Positions 28,411-37,473 of a DNA stretch of 55,712 nucleotides are shown here, one piece after another. The DNA is taken from contig PWJA01000176.1 of the NCBI GenBank assembly GCA_003560975.1, positions 1 through 55,712 on the forward strand, read 5' to 3'. This DNA comes from Gammaproteobacteria bacterium (GTDB taxonomy: Bacteria > Pseudomonadota > Gammaproteobacteria > Xanthomonadales > Wenzhouxiangellaceae). Numbering within the stretch: the stretch's first letter is position 1; the number at the start of each line of letters is the position of its first letter. The notes below the pieces were generated by a model. The model saw only the letters and a list, made by a program, of their open reading frames with translations, was not told the DNA's origin and did no database searches. The position numbers and the translations under genes are program-made.

Positions 28411-28839
28411 GTGCACAACGTTCGTCAGATACTGGACAAGAAGGGCGGAGACATCTGGTCGGTGGAGCCCGGTGATCTCGTGATCGACGCGGTGCGACGC
28501 ATGGCCGAATACCGCATCGGCGCCATGCTGGTCATGCGCGATGGTCAAATGGTCGGTATGTTTTCCGAGCGCGACTACGCGCGCAAGGTCATCCTGGCCG
28601 GTCGCTCTTCGCGCGAAACCCGGGTCGAGGAAGTCATGACCGCTCCGGTCATTACGCTCGATCCCAGGGCCACCGCCGAGGAGGGCCTGGCCTTGATGAC
28701 GCGCAAGCGCATTCGCCATTTGCCGGTAGTGGATCAGGGAGCCCTGATCGGGCTGGTATCGATCGGCGACCTCGTCAATGCCGTCATTGGCGATCAGCGC
28801 CTGTTGATCGAGCAGCTGGAAATGTACGTGCGCGGCTGA
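28411..28839 (+). CDS. CBS domain protein (paired CBS, stand-alone)
   Basis: 142 residues, almost entirely a CBS pair: IWSVEPGDLVIDAVRRMAEY with MVGMFSERDYARKVIL, then VEEVMTAPVITLDPRATAEE with LIGLVSIGDLVNAVI. The SERDYARK and SIGDL motifs are typical of a proteobacterial family thought to bind AMP or NAD-type ligands. GTG start with AGGAG six bases upstream; the longer track ORF from 28252 is not supported. rnr follows 71 bases later. Confidence 0.9.
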   Translation: MHNVRQILDKKGGDIWSVEPGDLVIDAVRRMAEYRIGAMLVMRDGQMVGMFSERDYARKVILAGRSSRETRVEEVMTAPVITLDPRATAEEGLALMTRKRIRHLPVVDQGALIGLVSIGDLVNAVIGDQRLLIEQLEMYVRG

Positions 28840-28910
28840 AGGGTTCGGGCGTTGGGCCTTTGCCATCCGCATCCGCGCCGGCTCGCTCCGGGCAGCGTAT
28901 CATAGCCGCC

Positions 28911-31043
28911 ATGACCGACACTCCGACCCCAAGCGCCGCCGAGATTCGGCGCATACTGGCCGACGCAGAACGGCCCTTGACCCGCCGCCAGCTTTCGGCC
29001 ATTTTCAGCCTGAGCAAGGAAGATTCCGATCGCCTGATCAAGCCGATCCTGGTCGAGCTGGTTGCCTCCGGCGAGGTGGTCCGCAACCGTCGCGCCGCCT
29101 ACGGCCTGGCGCGCGAGATGGATCTGGTCTCCGGTCGGATCAGCGCCCATGCAGATGGCTTCGGTTTCGTCATTCCGGACGAGGGTGAAGGCGATCTGTA
29201 CCTTTCGCCCCGCCAGATGCGCCAGGTACTTCACGGAGATCGGGTGCTGGCCGCCGTGACCGGCGTCGATCGACGGGGTCGCAAGGAAGGCGGTATTGTC
29301 GAAGTCGTCGAGCGCGTTCATGCCCAGGTGGTCGGTCGCTTGCTGATCGAAAGCGGCGTCGCCATGGTGGTTCCCGACGATCCGCGTCTGACCCAGGATG
29401 TCCTGGTTCCTCTGGACAAGGTTGGCAAGGCGAGCCCGGGACAGATCGTGGTGGCGCGGATCGACAAGCCGCCCACCCTGGATCGAGGGCCGGTGGGCGA
29501 AATTACCGCCGTCCTGGGGCATGCCGACGAGCCGGGCATTGCCACCGATGTGGCGATCTTCTCGCATCAACTGCCGCTGGAGTTTCCCGAGGGGGTCCTG
29601 GCGCAGGCCGATGCCTTCGGTGAACACATCGACCCGGACATCGCTCAAGGTCGAACCGATTTGCGCGACCTTCCGCTGATCACCATCTACGGGGCGGACG
29701 CGCGCGATTTCGACGACGCGGTGTATGCCGAAGCGCGCGGCGACGGCCATCGGCTGATCGTCGCCATTGCCGATGTGGCCGAGTATGTCCAGCCCGACAG
29801 TCCGCTGGATACCGAGGCGCAGCAGCGCGGCACGTCGGTCTACTTCCCGGACCGAGTGATTCCCATGCTTCCCGAGGCCTTGTCCAACGGATTGTGCTCG
29901 ATCAATCCGGAGGTCGACCGGCTGTGCCTGGTCTGTGACATGAAGCTCGACGAAAAAGGCAAGGTCCGCAGCGCTCGATTCTACGAGGCAGTCATGCGCT
30001 CGCACGCGCGCATGACCTACGATCAGGTCGAGCGGATGATCAACGGCGCCGACCCGGAGCTGGGGAAACGGTTCGGGCACGTCCGCGGCAATCTCGACCA
30101 GCTGTTTGCGGTCTACCGGGCGCTGGCCCGCCGGCGCGAGCGCCGGGGCGCTCTGGACTTCGACTCGCAGGCCGTGTATTTCCAGTTCGATGCGGATGGA
30201 CGCGTCGCCGACATTCGGATGAGCACCCGCCACGACGCCCACCGCCTGATCGAGGAGTGCATGATCGCCGCCAACGTCGAAGCGGCGCGCTTTGTCGGCG
30301 GTCAGCTGCCCATGCTCTACCGGGTCCACGAACCGCCCAAGGCCGACAAGCTCGAGTCGCTGGAGGAGTTCCTTCGTGCCCAGGGTTTGAGCGTGCGCTG
30401 GAAAGAAGAGCCCGATCCGGCCCAGTTCGCCGCCATTCAGAAGCAGGTGACCGACCCATCGGTTCGTCGCCTGGTCGATGCCGTTCTGCTGCGCTCCCTG
30501 TCCCTGGCCGTCTATCAGCCCGAAAACCGCGGCCACTTCGGTCTCGCCCTGGCCAGCTACGCCCATTTCACCTCGCCGATCCGGCGCTATCCCGACCTGT
30601 TGCTGCACCGGGCGATCAAGCACCTGTGCCGCAAGCAGAAGCGCCGGGAGTTCCCGTACAGCGACGAACGCATGATCGAGCTCGGCCGCCACTGTTCGCA
30701 AACCGAGCGCAAGGCCGAAGAGGCCGCGCGCGATGTCGACGAACGGCTCAAGGCGCAGTTCATGAAGCGCCACATCGGCGACACCTTCGACGGCATCGTG
30801 TCGGGGGTGACCAGCTTCGGACTGTTCGTCGAGCTGCCGGAGTTCGGCGTCAGCGGTCTGGTTCACGTGACCGCCTTGCCCAACGACTACTACAATTTCG
30901 ATCCGGTCGCACGCAGTCTCACCGGCAAGCGCCGCGGCGTGCGGCTGCGCCTGGCCGATCGAGTGCAAGTCGAGGTGACCGCGGTCAACCTGGAGGAGCG
31001 CAAGATTGACCTCGGCCTGGTCAAGGGTGGCTCTGACCAGTGA
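28911..31043 (+). CDS. rnr: Ribonuclease R
   Basis: 710 residues. N-terminal winged helix (RRILADAERPLTRRQLSAIF), cold-shock domains, RNB nuclease domain with the catalytic Asp cluster ARDFDDAVYAE, and C-terminal S1 domain (GDTFDGIVSGVTSFGLFVEL). It is a 3'-5' exonuclease able to degrade structured RNA, including rRNA and tmRNA-tagged messages. It is shorter than the E. coli enzyme, lacking the long basic tail. ATG 28911; overlaps rlmB start (GTGA). Confidence 0.97.
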   Translation: MTDTPTPSAAEIRRILADAERPLTRRQLSAIFSLSKEDSDRLIKPILVELVASGEVVRNRRAAYGLAREMDLVSGRISAHADGFGFVIPDEGEGDLYLSPRQMRQVLHGDRVLAAVTGVDRRGRKEGGIVEVVERVHAQVVGRLLIESGVAMVVPDDPRLTQDVLVPLDKVGKASPGQIVVARIDKPPTLDRGPVGEITAVLGHADEPGIATDVAIFSHQLPLEFPEGVLAQADAFGEHIDPDIAQGRTDLRDLPLITIYGADARDFDDAVYAEARGDGHRLIVAIADVAEYVQPDSPLDTEAQQRGTSVYFPDRVIPMLPEALSNGLCSINPEVDRLCLVCDMKLDEKGKVRSARFYEAVMRSHARMTYDQVERMINGADPELGKRFGHVRGNLDQLFAVYRALARRRERRGALDFDSQAVYFQFDADGRVADIRMSTRHDAHRLIEECMIAANVEAARFVGGQLPMLYRVHEPPKADKLESLEEFLRAQGLSVRWKEEPDPAQFAAIQKQVTDPSVRRLVDAVLLRSLSLAVYQPENRGHFGLALASYAHFTSPIRRYPDLLLHRAIKHLCRKQKRREFPYSDERMIELGRHCSQTERKAEEAARDVDERLKAQFMKRHIGDTFDGIVSGVTSFGLFVELPEFGVSGLVHVTALPNDYYNFDPVARSLTGKRRGVRLRLADRVQVEVTAVNLEERKIDLGLVKGGSDQ

Positions 31044-31771
31044 AGCGGGAATTGGCCATGGGGGTCAATTCCGTCACCGCTTTGCTGGAGCATGCGCCGG
31101 AAAAGATAGTAAGAGGATGGATTAGCAAGTCCTCTAAACGGATTGAAAAAATTCATGAAAACCTGCTGAAGATCGGCGTTGCGGTGGAGCTGGCCGACGA
31201 GCGTGCGCTGGATCGTCGGGCCGCGGGCGTACGCCATCAGGGGGTGATCGTGGAGTTCCAGGCCACCGAACCGCTGCGCCTGGCGGATCTGCAGACCCTG
31301 CTGGAGCCGCTTCCCCATCCCCTGATTCTGGTCCTGGACGGGATCACCGACCCGCACAACCTGGGTGCCTGCATGCGCTCGGCGGCGGCAGCCGGGGCGG
31401 TGGCCGTGGTCGTGCCGCGTGACCGGGCGGCGAGCCTGACGCCGGTGACGCGGCGCGCGGCCGCCGGGGCTGCCGAACTGATTCCCCTGGTCGCGGTGAC
31501 CAACCTGGCCCGGGCACTGGCCGCGCTGGCCGAGCAGGGAATCTGGCGCGTGGGCCTGGCCGGGCAGGGCGAGACCTCGCTGTATGCGGCCGACCTGGCC
31601 GGACCGCTCGCGCTGGTCGTCGGCAGCGAGGAACGCGGGTTGCGCCGCCTGACCCGTGAGCATTGCGATCAGCTGGTGCGCATCCCGATGGCCGGGTCGA
31701 TTGAAAGCCTCAACGTGTCGGTCGCGGCCGGCATTGCCCTGTTCGAGGCGCTCAGGATCCGGGCGGCGTAA
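31040..31771 (+). CDS. rlmB: 23S rRNA (guanosine-2'-O-)-methyltransferase RlmB
   Basis: 243-residue SPOUT methyltransferase that methylates G2251 of 23S rRNA. N-terminal L30e-like substrate-binding domain, then the knot: VLDGITDPHNLGACMRSA, ALVVGSEERGLRRLT and the Ser/Asn loop IPMAGSIESLNVSVAAGIAL. Translation is coupled to rnr, the usual partner. A stretch near residues 20-45 uses A/T-rich codons (ATA, AGA, ATT) unlike the rest of the gene. Confidence 0.96.
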   Translation: MKRELAMGVNSVTALLEHAPEKIVRGWISKSSKRIEKIHENLLKIGVAVELADERALDRRAAGVRHQGVIVEFQATEPLRLADLQTLLEPLPHPLILVLDGITDPHNLGACMRSAAAAGAVAVVVPRDRAASLTPVTRRAAAGAAELIPLVAVTNLARALAALAEQGIWRVGLAGQGETSLYAADLAGPLALVVGSEERGLRRLTREHCDQLVRIPMAGSIESLNVSVAAGIALFEALRIRAA

Positions 31772-32340
31772 TGGCCCATCCGATCAGCCTTCAGATTCAC
31801 CTCCCCAGCTGGGCCGGCGAGTTCTGTGCGCGCCTGCCGAGGACGCTCGAGAGTCCCGAAGAGCGCATGCGCGTCGCCATCAGCCTGGCCGAACAGAACG
31901 TGGCCAACCAGAGCGGCGGTCCGTTCGGCGCGGTGGTGGTCGCGGCCGACTCCGGTCAAGTGCTGGCGGTCGGCGTCAATCGGGTCGAGCCCGGCAATTG
32001 CTCGTCCGCCCATGCCGAAATTGTCGCCTTGAGCCTGGCCCAGCAGCGCCTGGGGGCGGCGTCGCTGGCCGACGTCGGCCTCGGGCCGATCGAGCTGGTC
32101 AGCTCCTGCGAGCCGTGCGCGATGTGTCTGGGCGCCGTTCCCTGGTCCGGGGTACGCGGCTTGCTGTGCGGGGCAACCAAGGCCGATGCCGAGGCCGCCG
32201 GATTCGACGAGGGCGATCGTTCCGACGACTGGGTGGAGCGGCTCGAGCGCCGGGGAATCTCCGTAACGACCGGTGTTCTGCGCTCTGCTGCGGCGCAAGT
32301 GCTGCAGCGCTATGCTCGCAGCGGCGGGAAGATTTACTAA
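31771..32340 (+). CDS. Nucleoside deaminase (cytidine/deoxycytidylate deaminase superfamily)
   Basis: 189 residues with zinc motif HAEIVAL (H81, E83) and SSCEPCAMC (C116, C119). The arrangement resembles guanine deaminase (GuaD) and TadA-like proteins; the C-terminal half (WSGVRGLLCGATKADAEAAG) fits a guanine deaminase-like group better than TadA, but substrate is not certain. The start shares one base with the rlmB stop. A strong terminator follows. Confidence 0.85.
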   Translation: MAHPISLQIHLPSWAGEFCARLPRTLESPEERMRVAISLAEQNVANQSGGPFGAVVVAADSGQVLAVGVNRVEPGNCSSAHAEIVALSLAQQRLGAASLADVGLGPIELVSSCEPCAMCLGAVPWSGVRGLLCGATKADAEAAGFDEGDRSDDWVERLERRGISVTTGVLRSAAAQVLQRYARSGGKIY

Positions 32341-32342
32341 AA

Positions 32343-32372
32343 AAGCCCGGACTCGTTGCCGAGTCCGGGCTT
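32343..32372. terminator. Bidirectional intrinsic terminator
   Basis: AAGCCCGGACTCG, loop TTGC, CGAGTCCGGGCTT: a perfect 13-bp stem between convergent genes, with A residues before it that would act as a T-tract on the minus strand. Confidence 0.85.
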
Positions 32373-32421
32373 GTCTTGCGCGACGCTTCCTCCGTGGGAA
32401 GCGCCGGACTGACTTGCCTGA

Positions 32422-32799
32422 TTACTGCTGGTCTTGCAGAAGTCCGGTCAGGCGCTGCTGCAGCTCGGGGCTGTTCTGAATCGCCATGGCGATTTCATTG
32501 AACGACTCCACGTCCAGACCCGCCTCGGCGACCGCGCCGGTCATCTCTTCGTTGGCCTGAACCTGCAGCTCGTGGGCCCTTTCCGGGTCTTCCACTTCCT
32601 GCAGACGACCCGAGAAATCCTGCTGGATTTCGATGATTGCGACCTGGGCTTCGGCAAACTGCTCGAGCTGGGCGTCAGAAACGTCCATTTCCACCTGCGG
32701 AGGCGGCGCTTGTTCCATCTGATGTTCCTGGGCAACGGCTGCGGCGATGCCAAAGGACATGGTGATGACAAGAATCGTCAGTGCTCTGCGAATACTCAT
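32422..32799 (-). CDS. DUF4168 domain secreted protein
   Basis: 125 residues: signal peptide (IRRALTILVITMSFGIAAAVAQ), a proline-rich linker, then a helical DUF4168 domain (VSDAQLEQFAEAQVAI, DPERAHELQVQANEEM, LDVESFNEIAMAIQNSPELQQRL). Function unknown; family members are periplasmic or secreted. ATG 32799 has AGGAG eight bases upstream and is preferred to the track start at 32823. It lies between a terminator and the promoter region of the histidine kinase. Confidence 0.85.
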   Translation of the reverse strand: MSIRRALTILVITMSFGIAAAVAQEHQMEQAPPPQVEMDVSDAQLEQFAEAQVAIIEIQQDFSGRLQEVEDPERAHELQVQANEEMTGAVAEAGLDVESFNEIAMAIQNSPELQQRLTGLLQDQQ

Positions 32800-32928
32800 T
32801 AGTGAGATCTCCTGTTGGTTCAAAAATTTGTGTTGCGCTGGGATTAATGCACGTTCCGTGCCATCGGGCCGGGGGTCGAGAAATCAGTAAGTTACCCTGA
32901 AGAGTCTCCAGGATCTGGCAATCCAGTG

Positions 32929-32937
32929 TGCCATAAT
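32929..32937 (+). promoter_or_regulatory. Extended -10 promoter of the histidine kinase gene
   Basis: TGCCATAAT is a TGn-extended -10 with no clear -35. It overlaps the ATG at 32936, which argues that translation starts further in, at GTG 32966 or ATG 32954. Confidence 0.45.
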
Positions 32938-32965
32938 GGCGCATGTATCGAATATGGAAGCCGCA

Positions 32966-34408
32966 GTGAACAGCCTTCGAACACGACTCATCGTGCAGAT
33001 CCTCCTTCCCCTGACGCTGCTCGCCGCCGCCGTGGTCTGGATGACGTTTCACGCCGTGGAAGGCTTGATCGAGCGCCGCCTGGAAAAGGAAATCGAACTG
33101 GTCGCCAGGGCCATCCGCATGCCGGTACAGCAGGCCTACGCCGAAGGTGATCTGGTTCGCGTTGCCCAGTCGCTGAATGCCGTGTTTGAAATCGGCCGGG
33201 TCTATGGCGCCAACGTGTATGACGCCGACGGGCGGCGGGTGGTGATCGCCGGCGATGCCCGGCCCGGCCCGCGCGAGCAGGTGCAGGCAGCCGAGCTGGT
33301 CGAACTGGGCATGGAGGTGGGGGAATACGCCCGGCTGGGCGGCGAGGCGGTGTACTCGTATTTCGTCCCGCTCACCGGTGCAACCGGCCGCATCATCGGC
33401 CTGCTCCAGGTCGTGCGCCAGGAAAGCGACATGGCGGTTCAGCTGGCCCAGGTCCGGCAACGCGGCTGGTGGGTCTGGGGCGGAGTGGTGGTGCTCATGA
33501 TCCTGGTCGTGCTGATCGGTCATCGTCAGGCGGTAAGCCGGCACGTTCGCTCGCTGCTCGAAAGCATGGGCCGGGTCGAGGCCGGTGACCGGGCGCATCG
33601 GGCCGACGTCCACGGGCCATCGGAACTGGCGAATCTTGGTGCCGGGCTGAATCGCATGCTCGACGCCATTGCGGCCATGGAGCGCCAGCTCGATCAGCAG
33701 CGTCGAGAACACCTGACGATGACCGAGCGTCTGCGCGAGCAGGAGAAACTGGCCGCGCTGGGCCGCTTCTCATCCGGGGTTGCGCACGAGCTTGGCGCGC
33801 CGTTGACGGTGATCGACGGCGATGCTCGCCGGCTGGAGCAAAGCGCGAATATCGACGACGACGCGCGCCGCCGACTGGCCCGAATGCGCAACCAGATCCA
33901 GCGCACCCGGCAGCTGATCGGCCAGCTGATGGAATTCGTCCGCGGGGATTCGCCCGCCCCCCGGCCGATCCGCGTGGCCCGTTTGTTCGAACGGTTGCTG
34001 GGCGCAATCGCACCCGAGCGCGAGAGCCGCGCGGTGGATGTCTCAGCGAGCGCCGGCCCGCAGGATCTCGAGATTTCGGGCTATGAGGTGCGCATCGAGC
34101 ACGCCCTGCTCAACCTGGTCAGGAACGCCCTGCAGTCGGCGAGCCGACAGGTTCGGATCCATGCCGATCGCGACGAAGGCGGGCGGGTCTGGCTCCGCGT
34201 GGAAGACGACGGGCCGGGCGTTCCGGAAGACCTGGGCGAGAAGATTTTCGAACCCTTCCATACCCGGCGCCCTGGCGGGGAGGGCACGGGGCTGGGTCTG
34301 GCCATCGTGCGCGCGGTCGCCGAAGAGCACGGCGCCGAGATTGTCGTGGATCGATCGCCAACCCTCGGCGGGGCCCGCTTCACCCTGCGATTCCAGGAGG
34401 TGAACTGA
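32966..34408 (+). CDS. Membrane sensor histidine kinase
   Basis: About 480 residues. First helix LIVQILLPLTLLAAAVVW, a periplasmic sensor of about 130 residues (Cache-like in appearance), second helix WWVWGGVVVLMILVVLIG, a HAMP-like linker, then a HisKA domain with the phospho-acceptor in FSSGVAHELGAPLTVID and an ATPase domain (N box LLNLVRNALQSA, G1 VEDDGPGVP, G2 GEGTGLGLAIV). The signal is unknown. GTG 32966 with GGAAG upstream is preferred; ATG 32936 and 32954 are alternatives. Its stop overlaps the response regulator start. Confidence 0.93.
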   Translation: MNSLRTRLIVQILLPLTLLAAAVVWMTFHAVEGLIERRLEKEIELVARAIRMPVQQAYAEGDLVRVAQSLNAVFEIGRVYGANVYDADGRRVVIAGDARPGPREQVQAAELVELGMEVGEYARLGGEAVYSYFVPLTGATGRIIGLLQVVRQESDMAVQLAQVRQRGWWVWGGVVVLMILVVLIGHRQAVSRHVRSLLESMGRVEAGDRAHRADVHGPSELANLGAGLNRMLDAIAAMERQLDQQRREHLTMTERLREQEKLAALGRFSSGVAHELGAPLTVIDGDARRLEQSANIDDDARRRLARMRNQIQRTRQLIGQLMEFVRGDSPAPRPIRVARLFERLLGAIAPERESRAVDVSASAGPQDLEISGYEVRIEHALLNLVRNALQSASRQVRIHADRDEGGRVWLRVEDDGPGVPEDLGEKIFEPFHTRRPGGEGTGLGLAIVRAVAEEHGAEIVVDRSPTLGGARFTLRFQEVN

Positions 34409-35790
34409 TGGCCGAGCCAACCCGCGTGATGGTGGTCGAAGACGATGCGGCGCTGGCCGAACTGCTGGTCGAGGAGCTCGAGGCCGAAGGCTACCGCGCC
34501 CTGGCCTTCGCCAGCGCCGAGGCGGCGCTGGAGTCATACGACCGGATCGAGCCGGAGCTGGTCGTCAGCGATCTGCAGTTGCCGGGTGCCGACGGCCTGG
34601 CCTTGCTCGAGGAGATCCGCTCGCGAGCGTATCCGCCGGCGCTGCTGATGATCAGTGCGTACGGCACGGTGGATCGCGCCGTTGCGGCGCTCAAGGCGGG
34701 CGCGGACAACTTTCTGACCAAGCCGCTGGACATGGATCACTTCATGCTGAGCGTGGAGCGTCTGCTGGCCCATCGTCGCCTGCACGACCAGGTGCGTCAC
34801 TACCGTGAGGCCTTCGAGGACGAGGGTTTTCACGGGATCGAAGGAACCAGCGCGGTCATGCTGGCGTTGTTCGAGCGCATTCGCAAGATTGCCCGTGCCG
34901 ACGGACCGGTGCTGATCAGCGGTGAATCGGGCACCGGCAAGGATCTGGTGGCCCGAGCGATACACGCCGAGAGCGGGCGCGCCGACCGCCCTTTCCTTGC
35001 GGTCAACTGCGCCGGGGTGCCGGCCGAGCTTCTCGAAAGCGAGTTTTTCGGTCACTCGGCCGGCGCGTTCTCCGGAGCGGATCAGGCCCGTCCCGGTCTG
35101 TTTCGCGAAGCCGACGGCGGCAGCCTGTTCCTGGACGAGATCGGAGAGATGCCCATTGCCCTGCAGGCCAAGCTGCTTCGGGCCCTGCAGGATGGCCAGA
35201 TTCGTCCGGTGGGGGCAGACCGGGAGTACGCCGTCGACGTCCGCCTGATCGCGGCTACCAACGTGGATCTGCCGGAAAAGGTTGCCGCCGGCACGTTTCG
35301 GGAAGACCTGTACTACCGGCTCGAAGCCTTTCAGCTGGAGTTGCCGCCTCTGCGCGAACGCAGCGACGACATGGAGCTGCTGGCCATGCGCTTCATGGCT
35401 CGCTTCGCCGCCGCTCGCCAGCGGCCGGCCCGAACCCTGTCGGAGCGAACCATTGCCCTGATGCGGGCCTATCCCTGGCCCGGCAATGTGCGCGAGCTGC
35501 GCAATGCCATGGAGCGAGCCGTCACTTTCTGCGATCAGGCCGAGATTGCCCCGGAGCATTTGCCCGAGCGCATCCGCCGGGTCAGCCGGTCGCCGGCCAG
35601 CGGGGCTTCCGGCGTTCCGGAGCCGCTCCTTGAGGGCGATTTGCTGCCCAGCCTGAACGAGCTTCGGCGGCGCTACGTCCGCTATGTTCTGGAGCGTGTG
35701 GAGGGCAACAAACGGCGTGCGGCGGCCTTGCTGGGCGTGGGTCGAAGAACCCTGTATCGCTGGCTCGAGGAAGACGAGCCCGGGGCATGA
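34408..35790 (+). CDS. Sigma-54-dependent response regulator (NtrC family)
   Basis: 460 residues. Receiver domain with acidic pair EDD (11-13), phospho-acceptor D55 in [12 protein letters not shown] and LTKPLD; AAA+ domain with Walker [16 protein letters not shown], the sigma-54 contact loop GAFSGA (consensus GAFTGA, Thr to Ser), Walker [14 protein letters not shown] and the arginine-rich end; and a C-terminal Fis helix-turn-helix ([20 protein letters not shown]). It activates sigma-54 promoters after phosphorylation by the adjacent kinase. Targets are unknown; no -24/-12 promoter was recognised in the short gap before the next gene. Confidence 0.95.
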   Translation: MAEPTRVMVVEDDAALAELLVEELEAEGYRALAFASAEAALESYDRIEPELVVSDLQLPGADGLALLEEIRSRAYPPALLMISAYGTVDRAVAALKAGADNFLTKPLDMDHFMLSVERLLAHRRLHDQVRHYREAFEDEGFHGIEGTSAVMLALFERIRKIARADGPVLISGESGTGKDLVARAIHAESGRADRPFLAVNCAGVPAELLESEFFGHSAGAFSGADQARPGLFREADGGSLFLDEIGEMPIALQAKLLRALQDGQIRPVGADREYAVDVRLIAATNVDLPEKVAAGTFREDLYYRLEAFQLELPPLRERSDDMELLAMRFMARFAAARQRPARTLSERTIALMRAYPWPGNVRELRNAMERAVTFCDQAEIAPEHLPERIRRVSRSPASGASGVPEPLLEGDLLPSLNELRRRYVRYVLERVEGNKRRAAALLGVGRRTLYRWLEEDEPGA

Positions 35791-35860
35791 TTCAGACGGC
35801 GTTCAGGGCCGACCGGCACACTGGCGCTACACTGTTGTTGTTTAAGTTTACGGAGACGTC

Positions 35861-36529
35861 ATGATGCTGCAGCGAACTGCTCGATCCATACTTCTCGGGT
35901 TCAGCGTGGCCCTGCTTGCCGCATGCGCCACCACGACCGACCCCTGGACCGGCGAGCCGCGGCCGACCCGGACCGGGCAAGGTGCGGCCGTCGGGGCCGG
36001 CATCGGTGCGGTCATCGGGGCCATCTCGGGCGGAGATCGAGTCAAGCGGGCGGCGATCGGAGCCGGTCTGGGCGCGCTGACCGGTGCGGCGGTCGGAAAC
36101 TACATGGACCGCAACGAACAGGCGCTTAGAGAGCAGCTGGACGGGACGGGCGTCAGCGTGACCCGGCGCGGCGACGACATCATCCTGAACATGCCCGGTC
36201 ACGTCACGTTCGACTTCGACTCGGCCGCGCTCAAGCCGGACTTTTTCGAGGTCCTGGATTCGGTGGCCCTGGTCGTACAGGAGTTCGAACAGACCGTGCT
36301 GGTCGTGGATGGTCACACCGACTCCACCGGCAGCCGCAGCTACAACCTGCGCTTGTCCGATGAGCGGGCCGACACGGTGGGCCGGTATCTGTCCGGCCGC
36401 GGCGTCAGTCCGGTCAGGATTGCGACCTACGGCTACGGTCCGGACTATCCGATCGCCAGCAACGACACCGCCGAGGGGCGCGCCATGAACCGGCGGGTCG
36501 AGCTGACCCTCATGCCCTTGACGGGCTGA
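35861..36529 (+). CDS. OmpA family lipoprotein with glycine zipper (YiaD-like)
   Basis: 222 residues. Lipobox VALLAAC, a glycine-zipper segment (GAAVGAGIGAVIGAISGG, GLGALTGAAVG), then an OmpA C-terminal peptidoglycan-binding domain (VDGHTDSTGSRSYNLRLSDE, GRAMNRRVELTL). It would anchor the outer membrane to murein. YiaD-like members have this order. ATG 35861 or the adjacent 35864. Placed directly after a two-component system, which may or may not control it. Confidence 0.92.
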   Translation: MMLQRTARSILLGFSVALLAACATTTDPWTGEPRPTRTGQGAAVGAGIGAVIGAISGGDRVKRAAIGAGLGALTGAAVGNYMDRNEQALREQLDGTGVSVTRRGDDIILNMPGHVTFDFDSAALKPDFFEVLDSVALVVQEFEQTVLVVDGHTDSTGSRSYNLRLSDERADTVGRYLSGRGVSPVRIATYGYGPDYPIASNDTAEGRAMNRRVELTLMPLTG

Positions 36530-36555
36530 TGACGGCCCGACCGGCCGCGCCTTGC

Positions 36556-37473
36556 TCAGGAAGCCTGGCGCTGAAGCAGCAGTTCCACCGGCTGGGGCGG
36601 CAGACCGACATCCTCGCGCAGGATGCGATGATCCTCCGGTCCGATTTCCTGGTAGCGTCCGGTTCGGACGGCAGCGGGTAGAAAGACCGGCCCGAAGCGC
36701 ACTCGCTTGAGTCGGGCGACCTGCGCACCGACCGCCTCCCACAAGCGGCGAACCTCGCGATTGCGCCCTTCGAGGATGGTAACCGTGTACCAGGAATGGC
36801 TACCGGTGACTTCGCCGGGAACGATGTCGGAAAAGCTGGCCGGACCGTCTTCCAGTTCCACCCCCGCCCGCAGCTGCTCGATCTGTTCGTCGGATACCGT
36901 TCCGCGAATCCGGCACAGGTACTCGCGGTCGACCCGGCTGGAAGGGTGCATCATGCGGTTGGCCAGTTCGCCGTCGGTCGTGAGCAGCAGCAGGCCGGCG
37001 GTATTGAGATCGAGACGACCGATGGCGATCCAGCGACCGTCGCGCAGGCGCGGAAGCCGGTCGAATACGGTTTTGCGTCCTTCCGGGTCGCTGGTGGTCG
37101 TGACCTCGCCTTCCGGCTTGTGATAGATCAGGGTGCGATGAGCCGGCGATGCGGCGATCACCCGAAGGCTCTTGCCGTCCAGGGAGATCAGGTCGCCGGC
37201 GCTGACCGTGGCCCCGAGCCGGGCAGGCACCTTGTTGATCTGGATTTCACCGCGCTCGATGCGCGTCTCCAGGGCCCGACGGGAGCCCAGGCCTGCGCGC
37301 GCCAACACCTTTTGCAGGCGCTCGCCGCCGTCGAACTGGACAGCCTTTTCGGGCTCAGTCGGACCCGGTCTTCGGCTCGCGCGCTTCCGCTTCGGGCTCG
37401 GGCGAGCTCGGTCCGGCGGGGACTTCGCCGCGACCTTCCTGCGTGGATTCTTCTTCGGTGGTTTCGTTTGCAT
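36556..37473 (-). CDS. rluB: 23S rRNA pseudouridine synthase RluB
   Basis: 305 residues. A 50-residue Lys/Arg/Pro-rich N-terminus (KNPRRKVAAKS, PKRKRASRRPGP), an S4 RNA-binding domain (RLQKVLARAGLGSRRALE) and the RsuA/RluB/E/F catalytic domain with Asp in GRLDLNTAGLLLLTTDGE. It makes pseudouridine 2605 in E. coli 23S rRNA. The only plausible start, ATG 37473 with GGAG upstream, lies 119 bases inside the end of scpB, so the basic tail is encoded in another frame across the scpB acidic tail. Confidence 0.95.
   Translation of the reverse strand: MQTKPPKKNPRRKVAAKSPPDRARPSPKRKRASRRPGPTEPEKAVQFDGGERLQKVLARAGLGSRRALETRIERGEIQINKVPARLGATVSAGDLISLDGKSLRVIAASPAHRTLIYHKPEGEVTTTSDPEGRKTVFDRLPRLRDGRWIAIGRLDLNTAGLLLLTTDGELANRMMHPSSRVDREYLCRIRGTVSDEQIEQLRAGVELEDGPASFSDIVPGEVTGSHSWYTVTILEGRNREVRRLWEAVGAQVARLKRVRFGPVFLPAAVRTGRYQEIGPEDHRILREDVGLPPQPVELLLQRQAS

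Noticed and set aside
28794-30968. 724-residue minus ORF opposite rnr
   Set aside because: Antisense to RNase R, whose catalytic motifs are complete.
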